The notes below the pieces were generated by a model. It saw only the letters and a list, made by a program, of their open reading frames with translations, was not told where the DNA came from and did not search any database. Shown piece by piece: positions 23,286-32,277 of a DNA stretch of 64,000 nt. The stretch is taken from assembly GCF_029853695.1 (NCBI RefSeq), contig NZ_CP122537.1, positions 1,674,001 through 1,738,000 of the forward strand. The letters are read 5' to 3'. Both the position numbers and the translations under genes were made by a program. Source of the DNA: Jannaschia sp. GRR-S6-38. GTDB lineage: Bacteria > Pseudomonadota > Alphaproteobacteria > Rhodobacterales > Rhodobacteraceae. Position 1 is the stretch's first letter. The number at the start of each line of letters is the position of its first letter.

Positions 23286-25355
23286 ATGCCGTCCGACCAC
23301 CGCATCGAACCCGGCACCGGGGCGCGCCTTGGCGCCACCTGGGACGGGGCGGGCACCAATTTCGCGCTGTTCTCGGCCCATGCCGAAAAGGTCGAGCTGT
23401 GCCTGTTCAACCCCACCGGCAAGCGCGAGATCGCGCGCATCCCGCTGCCGGAATACACCAACCAGATCTGGCACGGATATCTGCCGGACGTGCGGCCGGG
23501 GCAGCTCTACGGCTACCGCGTGCACGGGCCCTACGCCCCCGAGGAGGGGCACCGGTTCAACCCCCACAAGCTGCTGCTGGACCCGCATGCGCGGGCGCAT
23601 TCGGGCGAGCTGCGCTGGCATGACAGCCTCTTCGGCTACAAGGTCGGCCACCGGCGCGAGGATCTGAGCTTCGACCGCCGCGACAGCGCCTCCTCGATGC
23701 CGAAATGCGTGGTGACGCCGGATGCGTCCAGCTGGGGCGGCGACCGCCGGCTGCGGACCACCTGGGCCCGCACGGTGATCTACGAGGCCCATGTCGGCGG
23801 CATGACGATGGGCGCGCCGCATGTGGACGAGCCGCTGCGCGGCACCTTCGAGGGGCTGGCCCAGCCGGGCACGATCGCGCATCTCAAGAAGCTGGGCGTG
23901 ACCGCGGTCGAGCTTCTGCCGATCCACGCCTTTCCCGACGACCGGCACCTGCTGGACAAGGGCCTGACCAATTGGTGGGGCTACAACTCGATGGGGTTCT
24001 TCGCCCCCGCGACCCGCTACCTCGTGCAGCCCGGTGCGCTGGACGAGTTCCGGGTGATGGTGCGCCGGCTCCACGATGCCGATATCGAGGTGATCCTCGA
24101 CGTGGTCTACAACCACACCGCCGAAGGCAATCAGCTGGGCCCGACGCTGTCCTTCCGCGGGATCGACAATGCCAGCTACTACCTGCTGGGCGACGACAAG
24201 CGGTATTACTACGACACGACCGGCACCGGGAACTCGCTCAACCTCGACAATCGGCGCGTGCTGCAGATGGTCATGGACAGCCTGCGCTACTGGGTCGAGC
24301 AGTGCCACGTGGACGGGTTCCGCTTCGACCTGACCACGACGCTGGCGCGGCGGCGCGACCATTTCGACCCGCATGCGCCCTTCCTCGACGCGGTGCTGCA
24401 GGACCCGGTCTTGTCCTCGGTGAAGATGATCGCGGAGCCCTGGGACACCGGCAATGACGGCTACCAGGTCGGCAATTTCCCCCCGGGCTGGGCCGAGTGG
24501 AACGACCAGTATCGCGACACGGTGCGCGCCTTCTGGAAGGGCGATGCCGGGCAGGCCCCGGCGCTGGCCGACCGCATCCTCGGCTCGGCCGAGATCTACG
24601 AGCATGACGGCCGCCGCCCGCAATCCAGCGTCAACTTCATCACCGCCCATGACGGTTTCACGCTGGCCGACCTGGTGAGCTACAACCACAAGCACAACGA
24701 GGCCAATGGTGAGGGCGGGCGTGACGGGCATTCGCACAACCTGAGCTGGAACCACGGGGTCGAGGGGCCGACCGACGACCCCGAGATCGTCGCGCTGCGC
24801 GACCGGCAGCGGCGCAACCTGATGGCCACCCTGCTGCTGAGCCAGGGCACGCCGATGATCCTGATGGGCGACGAGCAGGGGCGCAGCCAGGACGGCAACA
24901 ACAACACCTATTGCCAGCCCGGCGAGATCAACTGGCTCGACTGGTCGAAGACCGACGATCCCTTCGTGGAATTCGTGCAGGGCCTGATCGCGCTGCGCCA
25001 TTCGCGCAGCCTGCTGACCTATCGCCGCTTCTTCCACGCCCATGGCGACAATTCCGAGGGGCGCTACGCCACCTGGCACCGGCTGATGGGCAAGGACATG
25101 GAGCCCGAGGCTTGGCAGGACCCGGAGCGGCGCGCCCTGGCCGTCAGCCTGCACGGGCGCAACGACCGCACGCTGTTCCTGGCGATGAATGCCGGACCCG
25201 AGGGGCGGGACGTGCACCTGCCCGCGGGGCGCTGGGTGCGGCTGGTCGACACGACCGAGGGCTTCGCGGGGCCCGAGGGCCGCGGCGATCCGGTGCGCAA
25301 CGTGATCGCGATCGAGGGCCGGTCGCTGCTGCTTCTGGAGGCGACGGATGACTGA
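23286..25355 (+). CDS. glgX: Glycogen debranching enzyme (isoamylase type)
   Basis: 689 residues; GlgX hydrolyses alpha-1,6 branches of partly degraded glucan. An N-terminal CBM48 (GARLGATWDGAGTNFALFSAHAEKVELCLF) is followed by the GH13 barrel with GlgX signatures: VIYEAHVGGMT, LPIHAFPDDRHLLDKGLTNWWGYNSMGFFAP, LDVVYNHTAEGN, FRFDLTTTLARR (nucleophile Asp348), KMIAEPWDTGNDGYQVGNFP (acid/base Glu384) and FITAHDGFTLADLVSYN. Its last 8 bases overlap treZ. In this operon, debranched linear chains are the natural substrates for TreY. Confidence 0.95.
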   Translation: MPSDHRIEPGTGARLGATWDGAGTNFALFSAHAEKVELCLFNPTGKREIARIPLPEYTNQIWHGYLPDVRPGQLYGYRVHGPYAPEEGHRFNPHKLLLDPHARAHSGELRWHDSLFGYKVGHRREDLSFDRRDSASSMPKCVVTPDASSWGGDRRLRTTWARTVIYEAHVGGMTMGAPHVDEPLRGTFEGLAQPGTIAHLKKLGVTAVELLPIHAFPDDRHLLDKGLTNWWGYNSMGFFAPATRYLVQPGALDEFRVMVRRLHDADIEVILDVVYNHTAEGNQLGPTLSFRGIDNASYYLLGDDKRYYYDTTGTGNSLNLDNRRVLQMVMDSLRYWVEQCHVDGFRFDLTTTLARRRDHFDPHAPFLDAVLQDPVLSSVKMIAEPWDTGNDGYQVGNFPPGWAEWNDQYRDTVRAFWKGDAGQAPALADRILGSAEIYEHDGRRPQSSVNFITAHDGFTLADLVSYNHKHNEANGEGGRDGHSHNLSWNHGVEGPTDDPEIVALRDRQRRNLMATLLLSQGTPMILMGDEQGRSQDGNNNTYCQPGEINWLDWSKTDDPFVEFVQGLIALRHSRSLLTYRRFFHAHGDNSEGRYATWHRLMGKDMEPEAWQDPERRALAVSLHGRNDRTLFLAMNAGPEGRDVHLPAGRWVRLVDTTEGFAGPEGRGDPVRNVIAIEGRSLLLLEATDD

Positions 25356-27063
25356 GGTCCCGCCCCCCGCCTGGGGCGCGCTGCCCGGGCCCGACGGCAC
25401 CCGCTTCCGCATCTGGGCGCCGGGGGTCGAGACGCTGACGCTGGTGCTACCGGACCGCGAGCTGGCGATGGATCCCGCGGGCGCGGGCTGGTTCGAGCGG
25501 GTGACCGACGCCCCCGCGGGGACGGAATACGGCTTCCGCCTGCCCGACGGCTTCGTCGTGCCCGACCCGGCCGCGCGCCGCCAGGCGGGCGACGTGCATG
25601 GCCGCTCGGTCGTGACGGGCACCGACTACGGCTGGCGGCATCCCCGTCCCGAGCGGGCCTGGCGCGAGGCGGTGATCTACGAATGCCATATCGGCACCTT
25701 CACGCCCGAAGGCACCTTCCGCGCCGCCATCGACAGGCTGCCGCATCTGGCGGGCCTCGGCGTCACGCATCTGGAGATCCTGCCGGTGGCGCAGTTCGGT
25801 GGCGACCGGGGCTGGGGCTATGACGGGGTCCTGCCCTATGCGCCGCACCCGGCCTATGGGCGACCCGACGAGATGCGCGCGCTGATCGACGCGGCGCATG
25901 GGCACGGGCTGATGGTGCTGCTCGACGTGGTCTACAACCATTTCGGCCCGGACGGGAATTACCTCGGGATGTATGCCCCCGACTTCTTCGATGCCGACCG
26001 GCACACGCCTTGGGGCGCGGGCATCGACTACACCCGCGACGCGGTGCGGCGCTTCTTCATCGACAACGCCGTCTATTGGGTGACCGAATTCAACCTCGAC
26101 GGGCTGCGGCTGGACGCGATCGACCAGATCCGCGATCCCTCGGACCCCGAGCTGCTGGTCCAACTCGCGCGCGAGGTGCAGGCCGCCGCCGGGCGACCGG
26201 TGCACCTGACGACCGAGGACAATCGCAACGTCACCCACCTGCACGAGGGCGCGGCGGCGATGCAGGGTGAGTGGAACGACGACTGGCACAACGCCGCGCA
26301 TGTCCTGCTGACCGGCGAGACGGAGGGCTACTACGACGCCTATGCCGCCGATCCGACGGGGCTTCTGACCCGCGCGATGGCCGAGGGGTTCTCGACCGGC
26401 GGCGCGGGCGGGAAGGGCGTGCGTTCGGCCCATATGCAGCCCGAGACCTTCATCGATTTCCTGCAGAATCACGACCAGGTCGGCAACCGCGCGCGGGGCG
26501 AGCGGCTGACGGTGCTGGCCGATCGCGACGCGCTCCGGGCGATGCAGGCGGTGCTGCTCTTGCAGCCGCATGTGCCGATGATCTTCATGGGCGACGAATG
26601 GGAGGAAGAGCGGCCCTTCCTGTTCTTCGCCGATTTCGACGGCGATCTGGGCCGCGCCGTGACCGAGGGCCGCCGCAAGGAATTCGAGGGCTTCGCGGGC
26701 TTCAGCGCCGCCGAGGTGCCGGACCCGGTCGCCCGCGCGACCTTCGAGGCCAGCCGTATCGACTGGACACGGGCCGAGACGCCCGAGGGCCGCGCCGCCG
26801 TTGAGCGCCACCGGGCCCTACTGCGGCTGCGGGCCGAGCGGATCGGGCCGTTGCTCGACGGCACCGGGCCGGGCGCGGGCCGGGTGCTGGATGCGCCGGC
26901 GCGGTGCCTGGCGGTGGACTGGGCGCTGGGCGGCGGCACGGTGTCGATCCGCGCGAACCTGTCGGAGGCGGCGGTCGACCTGCCGGCGGCGGACGGCGAG
27001 ATGATCCATCTGGAGGGCGCGGCGCCCGGCGCGCCGAACTCCGCCGCGGTCTTCGTGTCGTGA
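25348..27063 (+). CDS. treZ: Malto-oligosyltrehalose trehalohydrolase
   Basis: 571 residues; TreZ releases trehalose from the maltooligosyl-trehalose made by TreY. A CBM48-like N-terminus (WGALPGPDGTRFRIWAPGVETLTLVL) precedes the GH13 barrel: EAVIYECHIGTFTPEGTFRAAIDRLPHLAGLGVTHLEILPVAQFGGDRGWGYDGVLPYAPH, a block highly typical of TreZ; LLDVVYNHFGPDGNYL; GLRLDAIDQIRD (nucleophile Asp256); LTTEDNRN (catalytic Glu290); and FLQNHDQVGNRARGERL. The start ATG 25348 overlaps glgX, and the stop overlaps the GTG start of malQ (GTGA at 27060-27063). Confidence 0.95.
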   Translation: MTEVPPPAWGALPGPDGTRFRIWAPGVETLTLVLPDRELAMDPAGAGWFERVTDAPAGTEYGFRLPDGFVVPDPAARRQAGDVHGRSVVTGTDYGWRHPRPERAWREAVIYECHIGTFTPEGTFRAAIDRLPHLAGLGVTHLEILPVAQFGGDRGWGYDGVLPYAPHPAYGRPDEMRALIDAAHGHGLMVLLDVVYNHFGPDGNYLGMYAPDFFDADRHTPWGAGIDYTRDAVRRFFIDNAVYWVTEFNLDGLRLDAIDQIRDPSDPELLVQLAREVQAAAGRPVHLTTEDNRNVTHLHEGAAAMQGEWNDDWHNAAHVLLTGETEGYYDAYAADPTGLLTRAMAEGFSTGGAGGKGVRSAHMQPETFIDFLQNHDQVGNRARGERLTVLADRDALRAMQAVLLLQPHVPMIFMGDEWEEERPFLFFADFDGDLGRAVTEGRRKEFEGFAGFSAAEVPDPVARATFEASRIDWTRAETPEGRAAVERHRALLRLRAERIGPLLDGTGPGAGRVLDAPARCLAVDWALGGGTVSIRANLSEAAVDLPAADGEMIHLEGAAPGAPNSAAVFVS

Positions 27064-28799
27064 AGGCCGCGTTGCGCAAGCAGGCCCGGCACCACGGCCT
27101 GACGCTGGATTACGACGGGCGCGCCGTGCCCGAGGAGACGCTGCGCCTGATCCTGCGCGGGCTGGGGCAGGATCCGGACGGCCCGCCCGAGGGACCCGCC
27201 GCGCCGAAGCGCATGACCGTGCCGAAGGGCGCGCGCTGTTACCTTCCCGCCTCGCTGCAGGACGCGCCGGGCTGGGGCATCTTCTGCCAGCTCTACGAAT
27301 TGCGCTCGGAGCGGTCCTGGGGCATCGGCGATTTCGCCGATCTGGCCGAACTGGCGCGCATCTGCGGCGCGGCGGGCGCCGATTTCCTGGGGATCAACCC
27401 GGTCCACGCGCTGTTCACCGCCGCGCCCGAGCGGACCTCGCCCTTCTCGCCGTCGAACCGTCGCTTCCTGAACCCGCTCTACATCGCACCCGACGCGCTG
27501 GGCTGCGCGCGGCCGGCGATGCCCGATGGCGATCTCGTCGACTACGCCGCCGTCGCGCGGGCCAAGATGGTCGCGCTGCGCCACGTCTTCGACCATTTCG
27601 GCACCGATCCCGCCTTTGATGCTTTCATAGCCGAGGGTGGGGCGGCGCTGCGGCGGCACGCGCTGTTCGAGGCGATTTCCCGCGTCGAAGGCGGCGGCTG
27701 GCACGGCTGGCCGGAGGGGCTGCAAGACCCTGAAAGCCCCGAAACAGAGACTTTCGTGGATGCGAACCGCTCCGAAATCGACTTCCAGCTGTGGCTGCAA
27801 TGGATCGCGCGGCGGCAGCTCTCCGAGGCGCAGGCGGCGGCCCGGGAGGCCGGCATGCGGCTGGGCCTGTATCTCGATCTGGCCGTGGGCGAGGCGTTGG
27901 ACGGCTCGGCCACCTGGTCGGGCGCGGCGGTGGCGCTGCCCGGGCTGACCGTGGGCGCGCCGCCCGACCTCTTCAGCGAGGAGGGGCAGAACTGGCACCT
28001 GGCCGCGCCCTCTCCGGCGGGGCTGCGCGACACGGATTTCGCGCCGTTCCGGGCGATGATCGACGCGCAGCTGCGCGATGCCGGCGCGCTGCGGATCGAT
28101 CATGCGATGGCGCTGTGGCAGCTCTTCCTGATCCCCGAAGGCGCGCCCGCCAGCGCCGGGACGCATCTGCGCTTTCCGCTGCCCGAGATGCTGGCGACGC
28201 TGGCAGAAGCCAGCCGCGAGCGTGCGGCGGTGGTGATCGGCGAGGATCTGGGCTTCGTGCCCGACGGCTTCCGCGACGCGATGGAGAAGGCGCGCATCCT
28301 GTCCTACCGGATCGCCTATTTCGAGCAGACCGGAGACGGGTTCAAGCCGCCCGCGGACTATCCCGAGATGGCGCTGGCCTGCCTGTCCACCCATGACCTG
28401 CCGGTGCTGGCGGGCTGGTGGCGGGGCGACGATATCGACCATCGGGTCGAGCACGGGCTGATCTCGAAGAAGGCGGGGAAGGCGCAGCACAAGCACCGCG
28501 CCTGGGAGCGGCGGCATATGACGAAGGCGATGGGCGTGAAAGCCGATGTGAAGGAGGCTGAGTTGCCCGAGGCGGTGCTCGACGCGGCGCATCGCTTCAT
28601 CGCCGCGACGCCCTGTCTGCTGGCGGGCGTGCGGCTGGCCGACCTCGTGGGGCCCGAGGCGCCGACCAACCTGCCCGGCACGGTCGAGAGCTATCCGAAC
28701 TGGCGGCCGCGGTCGCCCACGCCGCTCGAAGCGATCGCTGCGCATCCGACCTTCGCCCGCATCACCGCGCTGATGCGCGCCGCCCGACCGAGGCCCTGA
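27060..28799 (+). CDS. malQ: 4-alpha-glucanotransferase (amylomaltase)
   Basis: 579-residue GH77 enzyme that shuffles alpha-1,4-glucan chains between maltooligosaccharides. The N-terminal region is short. GH77 motifs include GWGIFCQLYELRSERSWGIGDFADLAELA, FLGINPVHALF, SPFSPSNRRFLNPLYI, ALRIDHAMALWQLFLIPEG (nucleophile Asp347), VVIGEDLGFVPDGFRDAM (catalytic Glu395) and CLSTHDLPVLAGWW, ending LPGTVESYPNWRPR. The start is GTG 27060, overlapping the treZ stop. TreY begins 1 bp after its stop. Its presence between treZ and treY suggests that it extends chains too short for TreY. Confidence 0.93.
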   Translation: MKAALRKQARHHGLTLDYDGRAVPEETLRLILRGLGQDPDGPPEGPAAPKRMTVPKGARCYLPASLQDAPGWGIFCQLYELRSERSWGIGDFADLAELARICGAAGADFLGINPVHALFTAAPERTSPFSPSNRRFLNPLYIAPDALGCARPAMPDGDLVDYAAVARAKMVALRHVFDHFGTDPAFDAFIAEGGAALRRHALFEAISRVEGGGWHGWPEGLQDPESPETETFVDANRSEIDFQLWLQWIARRQLSEAQAAAREAGMRLGLYLDLAVGEALDGSATWSGAAVALPGLTVGAPPDLFSEEGQNWHLAAPSPAGLRDTDFAPFRAMIDAQLRDAGALRIDHAMALWQLFLIPEGAPASAGTHLRFPLPEMLATLAEASRERAAVVIGEDLGFVPDGFRDAMEKARILSYRIAYFEQTGDGFKPPADYPEMALACLSTHDLPVLAGWWRGDDIDHRVEHGLISKKAGKAQHKHRAWERRHMTKAMGVKADVKEAELPEAVLDAAHRFIAATPCLLAGVRLADLVGPEAPTNLPGTVESYPNWRPRSPTPLEAIAAHPTFARITALMRAARPRP

Positions 28800-28800
28800 C

Positions 28801-30981
28801 ATGAAGCTGCCCTCCGCCACCTACCGGCTGCAACTGCGCGAGGGCATGGATTTCGCCCGCGCCGCGCGGCTCGCGCCCTATCTGCGCGACCTCGGCGTCT
28901 CGCATCTCTATCTCGCGCCGGTCTTCACCGCCGCGCCGGGCTCGACCCATGGCTACGATGTCTGCGACCCGAACGAGGTGGAGCCGGAGCTGGGCGGGCG
29001 CGCGGGGCTGGAAGCGCTATCGGCCGCGATGCGGGATCACGGGCTGGGCCTGATCCTCGACATCGTGCCGAACCACATGGCCTTCACGGTGCACAATCGC
29101 TGGCTCGCCGATGTGCTCGCGAAGGGCCGGAACAGTGCCTATTCCGGGCATTTCGACATCGACTGGACCGAGGGGCGGCTGCGCCTGCCCTGGCTGGGCG
29201 CGCCCTTCGCCGACCTGGCGGACGCGGGCGAGATCACCGTCGAGGACGATGCGATGGTCGCGCCGGGCGGGCTGCGGGTGCCGCTGGCGGCGCGGCCGAT
29301 GGGCGACATCCACGCCGTCCATGCCGCGCAGCCCTGGCGGTTGACCCATTGGCGCACCGAGGCGGCGGCGATCAGCCATCGCCGGTTCTTCACGGTGACC
29401 GGGCTGATCGGGCTGCGGGTCGAGGACAGGGCCGTCTTCGAGGATGTGCACCGCCTGACCTTCGAGCTGGTCGAACGCGGCGTGGTCGACGGGCTGCGCG
29501 TCGATCATGTCGATGGGCTGGCCGACCCGGCCGAATACCTGCGGCGGCTGCGCGACCGGTTGCCGGACACACCGATCTGGGTCGAGAAGATCCTGACCGG
29601 CGACGAGGCGCTGCCCGAGTGGCCGGTCGAGGGCACGACCGGTTACGTCGCGGCGCGGTCGATCGCGCGGGTCCTGACGGATGGGGCTGGCGCGGCCCGG
29701 CTGGCCGAGGGCTGGGGCGATTTCGGCGCGGTGCGCGACGCGGCGAAGACGCAGATCGTGACGACCGAGTTGCAGGCCGAGCTGGAGCGGCTGACCGACC
29801 TCGCCACGGAAGCCGGCGCGGCGATGGAATGGGGTCGGGCCGCGTGGCGCGACGCGATCCTCGCCTATGTGCGGGCCTTCCCGCGCTATCGCAGCTACAC
29901 GACCGCCGACACGGTGCCCAAGCCCGATGCGGCGCTGATCCGCGACGTGGCCGTGCGCGCCGCACGGGCCCGGCCCGACCCCGGCGCGCTGCCCGACCTC
30001 GCCCGCTTGCTGACCGATCCGGCGGTGGTCGAGCTGCGCCTGCGCCTGCAGCAGCTCACCGGCGCGGCCATCGCCAAGGCGCAGGAGGACACGGCCTTCT
30101 ATCGCTGGGTGCCGCTGCTCTCGGCCAACGAGGTGGGGGCCGAGCCCGACGCCCCGGCGCTGGACCCGGCCGGGTTCCACGCGAAGATGGCCGCGCGCGA
30201 GGCGCAGATGCCGGGAGCGCTGACCCTGACCTCGAGCCACGACACGAAGCGGGCCGAAGACGCCCGGATGCGCATCGCGGCGATCAGCCACGCGCCGGGT
30301 GTGCGCGACGACCTGATGGCGCTGGTGGACGATCTGCCGGCGCCCTGGGGCTGGTACCTGGCGCAGTCGGCCTTTGCCGGGGCCCCGGATGGCGACCTGG
30401 CGGATCGGCTGGCGACGCATATGGAAAAGGCCATGCGCGAGGCCAAGCGGGACACGTTCTGGACCGCCGTCGATGCCGCCTTCGAGGCGCCGGTGTTGGA
30501 CGCGGCGCGCGCCGCGGCGGCCCGGTTCGGGTCGCTGCCCGAGGCGCTCGCCCCGCTGGCGCGCCAGGCCGAGCGGCTGTCGCTGGCGCAGGCGGCGCTG
30601 AAGCTGACGATCCCGGGCATTCCCGACATCTACCAGGGGACCGAGATCGGCAGCTTCCGCCTGACCGACCCCGACAATCGCGCCCCGGTCGATTTCGAGC
30701 GGCTGGAAGCGGCGCTGGCGGGCGGGGGCGACCTGTCTGGCTTCGATCGCGCGAAGCTCGACCTGACGCGCTGCCTGCTGCACCTGCGCCGCGATCACCC
30801 CGAGGATTTTGCCGCCGCCTGGGAACCGCGCGACGCGCCGGAGGGGCAGCTCTCCGCCCGGCGCGGGGCGCTGACCGTCACGGTTTCGACCCGCGGCGAG
30901 GATCTGCCCGCGGCGGAGGGTGCGCTCTGGCCGCCCGCGGCGCTGGGGCCGCAAGCGGTACGGATCGCGCGCGACGATTGA
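28801..30981 (+). CDS. treY: Malto-oligosyltrehalose synthase
   Basis: 726 residues; TreY converts the reducing-end alpha-1,4 linkage of maltodextrins into an alpha,alpha-1,1 linkage, giving the substrate of TreZ. Family features: PSATYRLQLREGMDFARAARLAPYLRDLGVSHLYLAPVFTAAPGSTHGYDV at the N-terminus, LILDIVPNHMAF, GLRVDHVDGLADPAEYLRRLR (nucleophile Asp235), WVEKILTGDEALPEWPVEGTTGYVA (catalytic Glu), LTSSHDTKRAEDARMRIAAIS and IPGIPDIYQGTEIG near the end. It is the last member of the glucan/trehalose operon with clear coupling; the following gene is 42 bp away. Confidence 0.95.
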   Translation: MKLPSATYRLQLREGMDFARAARLAPYLRDLGVSHLYLAPVFTAAPGSTHGYDVCDPNEVEPELGGRAGLEALSAAMRDHGLGLILDIVPNHMAFTVHNRWLADVLAKGRNSAYSGHFDIDWTEGRLRLPWLGAPFADLADAGEITVEDDAMVAPGGLRVPLAARPMGDIHAVHAAQPWRLTHWRTEAAAISHRRFFTVTGLIGLRVEDRAVFEDVHRLTFELVERGVVDGLRVDHVDGLADPAEYLRRLRDRLPDTPIWVEKILTGDEALPEWPVEGTTGYVAARSIARVLTDGAGAARLAEGWGDFGAVRDAAKTQIVTTELQAELERLTDLATEAGAAMEWGRAAWRDAILAYVRAFPRYRSYTTADTVPKPDAALIRDVAVRAARARPDPGALPDLARLLTDPAVVELRLRLQQLTGAAIAKAQEDTAFYRWVPLLSANEVGAEPDAPALDPAGFHAKMAAREAQMPGALTLTSSHDTKRAEDARMRIAAISHAPGVRDDLMALVDDLPAPWGWYLAQSAFAGAPDGDLADRLATHMEKAMREAKRDTFWTAVDAAFEAPVLDAARAAAARFGSLPEALAPLARQAERLSLAQAALKLTIPGIPDIYQGTEIGSFRLTDPDNRAPVDFERLEAALAGGGDLSGFDRAKLDLTRCLLHLRRDHPEDFAAAWEPRDAPEGQLSARRGALTVTVSTRGEDLPAAEGALWPPAALGPQAVRIARDD

Positions 30982-31023
30982 TTCCGGGGCCGCGCCCGGC
31001 ATGATGCCCGGGGGAGGGCGGCG

Positions 31024-32001
31024 ATGCTGGATCGGGTGAGCTATGTCGGCCACGGGCTGACGCGGCCGGAATGCGTGCTGGCCACCGCCTCGGGCGATCT
31101 ATTCTGCGCGCATGGCGACCGGGGCGTGGCGCGCATCCGGCCCGACGGCACGCAGATGGCGTTGGCCGCGCCGACCGAATTCGGCGGCCATCCGGTTCTG
31201 GCGAACGGCATCGCGCTGCGCGGCGACGGCAGCTTCCTCGTGGCCAATATCGCGGATGGCGGCGGGCTGATGGAGCTGGATGCCGAGGGCTTCCGGCCGT
31301 TCCACGCTTGCAGCACGACCGCGACGCCGCCGCCGGTGAACTTCGTTCTGCCTGACGAGACGGGGCGCATCTGGATCACGGTCTCCTCGACCATGACGCC
31401 GCGCAGCCTGGCCTATCGGCCGGACGTGGCGAACGGCTATGTCGGCGTAATCGAGCGCGGGCGGTTCCGGGTGGTGCTGGAGGGGCTGGGCTATACCAAC
31501 GAGATCCGCGCGGATTACGCGGGCGGCTGGCTCTATATCGCCGAAACGATGGCCCAGCGCGTCAGCCGCGTACGGCTGGACGAGGCCGGGCTGCACGGCG
31601 CGCCGGAGGTCTTTGCGCGGATGCCGGCGGGCGCCTTTCCCGACGGGCTGGCGCTCGATGCCGAGGGCGGGCTGCTGGTGGCCTGCATCGTGTCCAACGA
31701 GCTGTTCCGGATCGACCCGGAGGGCGGCCTGGTCCTTGTCGTCGGCGAACGCGACGCGGCCTGGGCCGAGGAGGTGCAGGCCGCCTTCGCCGAGGGCACC
31801 ATGGGCCGCCCGCATCTGGACCGCGCGCCGACCCGCATCCTGCGCAACATCGCGTCGGTCACGCATGCCGGGCCGGGGCTCGACCGGCTGGTCTGCGGCG
31901 TGCTGTTGGACGACCGCCTGCCGGTCCTGCCGGCACCCGTGCCGGGGATCCGTCCGCTGCATTGGGAGGTCGAGGTCCCGGATTGGGGCGCGCCCTTCTG
32001 A
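31024..32001 (+). CDS. SMP-30/gluconolactonase-like beta-propeller protein
   Basis: The 325-residue soluble protein has the blade pattern of SMP-30/gluconolactonase/LRE-like six-bladed propellers: PECVLATASGDLFCAHGDRGVARIRPDG, VLANGIALRGDGSFLVANI, NFVLPDETGRIWITVSS, YTNEIRADYAGGWLYIAETMAQRVSRVRL, FPDGLALDAEGGLLVACIVSNELFRI. The metal-binding Glu/Asn/Asp set typical of the family seems present (PE near the start, TNE in the middle, PDGLALD), but the substrate cannot be named. ATG 31024 follows GGGGGAGGG. It may be transcribed with the glucan operon (42 bp after treY), where a sugar-lactone role would be plausible but unproven. Confidence 0.75.
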   Translation: MLDRVSYVGHGLTRPECVLATASGDLFCAHGDRGVARIRPDGTQMALAAPTEFGGHPVLANGIALRGDGSFLVANIADGGGLMELDAEGFRPFHACSTTATPPPVNFVLPDETGRIWITVSSTMTPRSLAYRPDVANGYVGVIERGRFRVVLEGLGYTNEIRADYAGGWLYIAETMAQRVSRVRLDEAGLHGAPEVFARMPAGAFPDGLALDAEGGLLVACIVSNELFRIDPEGGLVLVVGERDAAWAEEVQAAFAEGTMGRPHLDRAPTRILRNIASVTHAGPGLDRLVCGVLLDDRLPVLPAPVPGIRPLHWEVEVPDWGAPF

Positions 32002-32277
32002 CCGAAATGGCGTTGATCGTGACGAAAATGACTCAGCGTCAATTTGGGGGCGTTCATTTCATTGTTGCGCGATTGGCTGCCGACGGGCGCAATTGGTACA
32101 GATTTGACTTGCGTCCAGACGAAAATGAAAAATTTGCATGACTTTCAGGACTTCGTGAGGCAGGCAATTCGCACAGCTGCTTTTGCGGGCGGTGCGCCTT
32201 GGGTCGATCGGCCCGCAACCTGTGATCTTGCGTGATCGAGGCCGCGTCCCCGTTCAATTTGTTTTCGCGGGGTTGCG
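32002..32277 (+). promoter_or_regulatory. AT-richer 276-bp upstream region of the giant gene
   Basis: No gene is evident in this gap, which is visibly AT-richer than the flanks. It contains a possible promoter (TTGACT at 32104-32109, 18-bp spacer, AAAAAT at 32128-32133; 4/6 match at -10). An 11-bp direct repeat GACGAAAATGA occurs at 32021-32031 and 32118-32128. A TGACG...CGTCA dyad lies at 32020-32024/32037-32041. The first repeat and dyad overlap, so this may be an operator. All assignments are by pattern only. Confidence 0.35.

Noticed and set aside
32044..32235. Small open frame of 63 codons upstream of the giant gene
   Set aside because: It lacks a ribosome site, has no signal or domain, and overlaps the likely promoter region.
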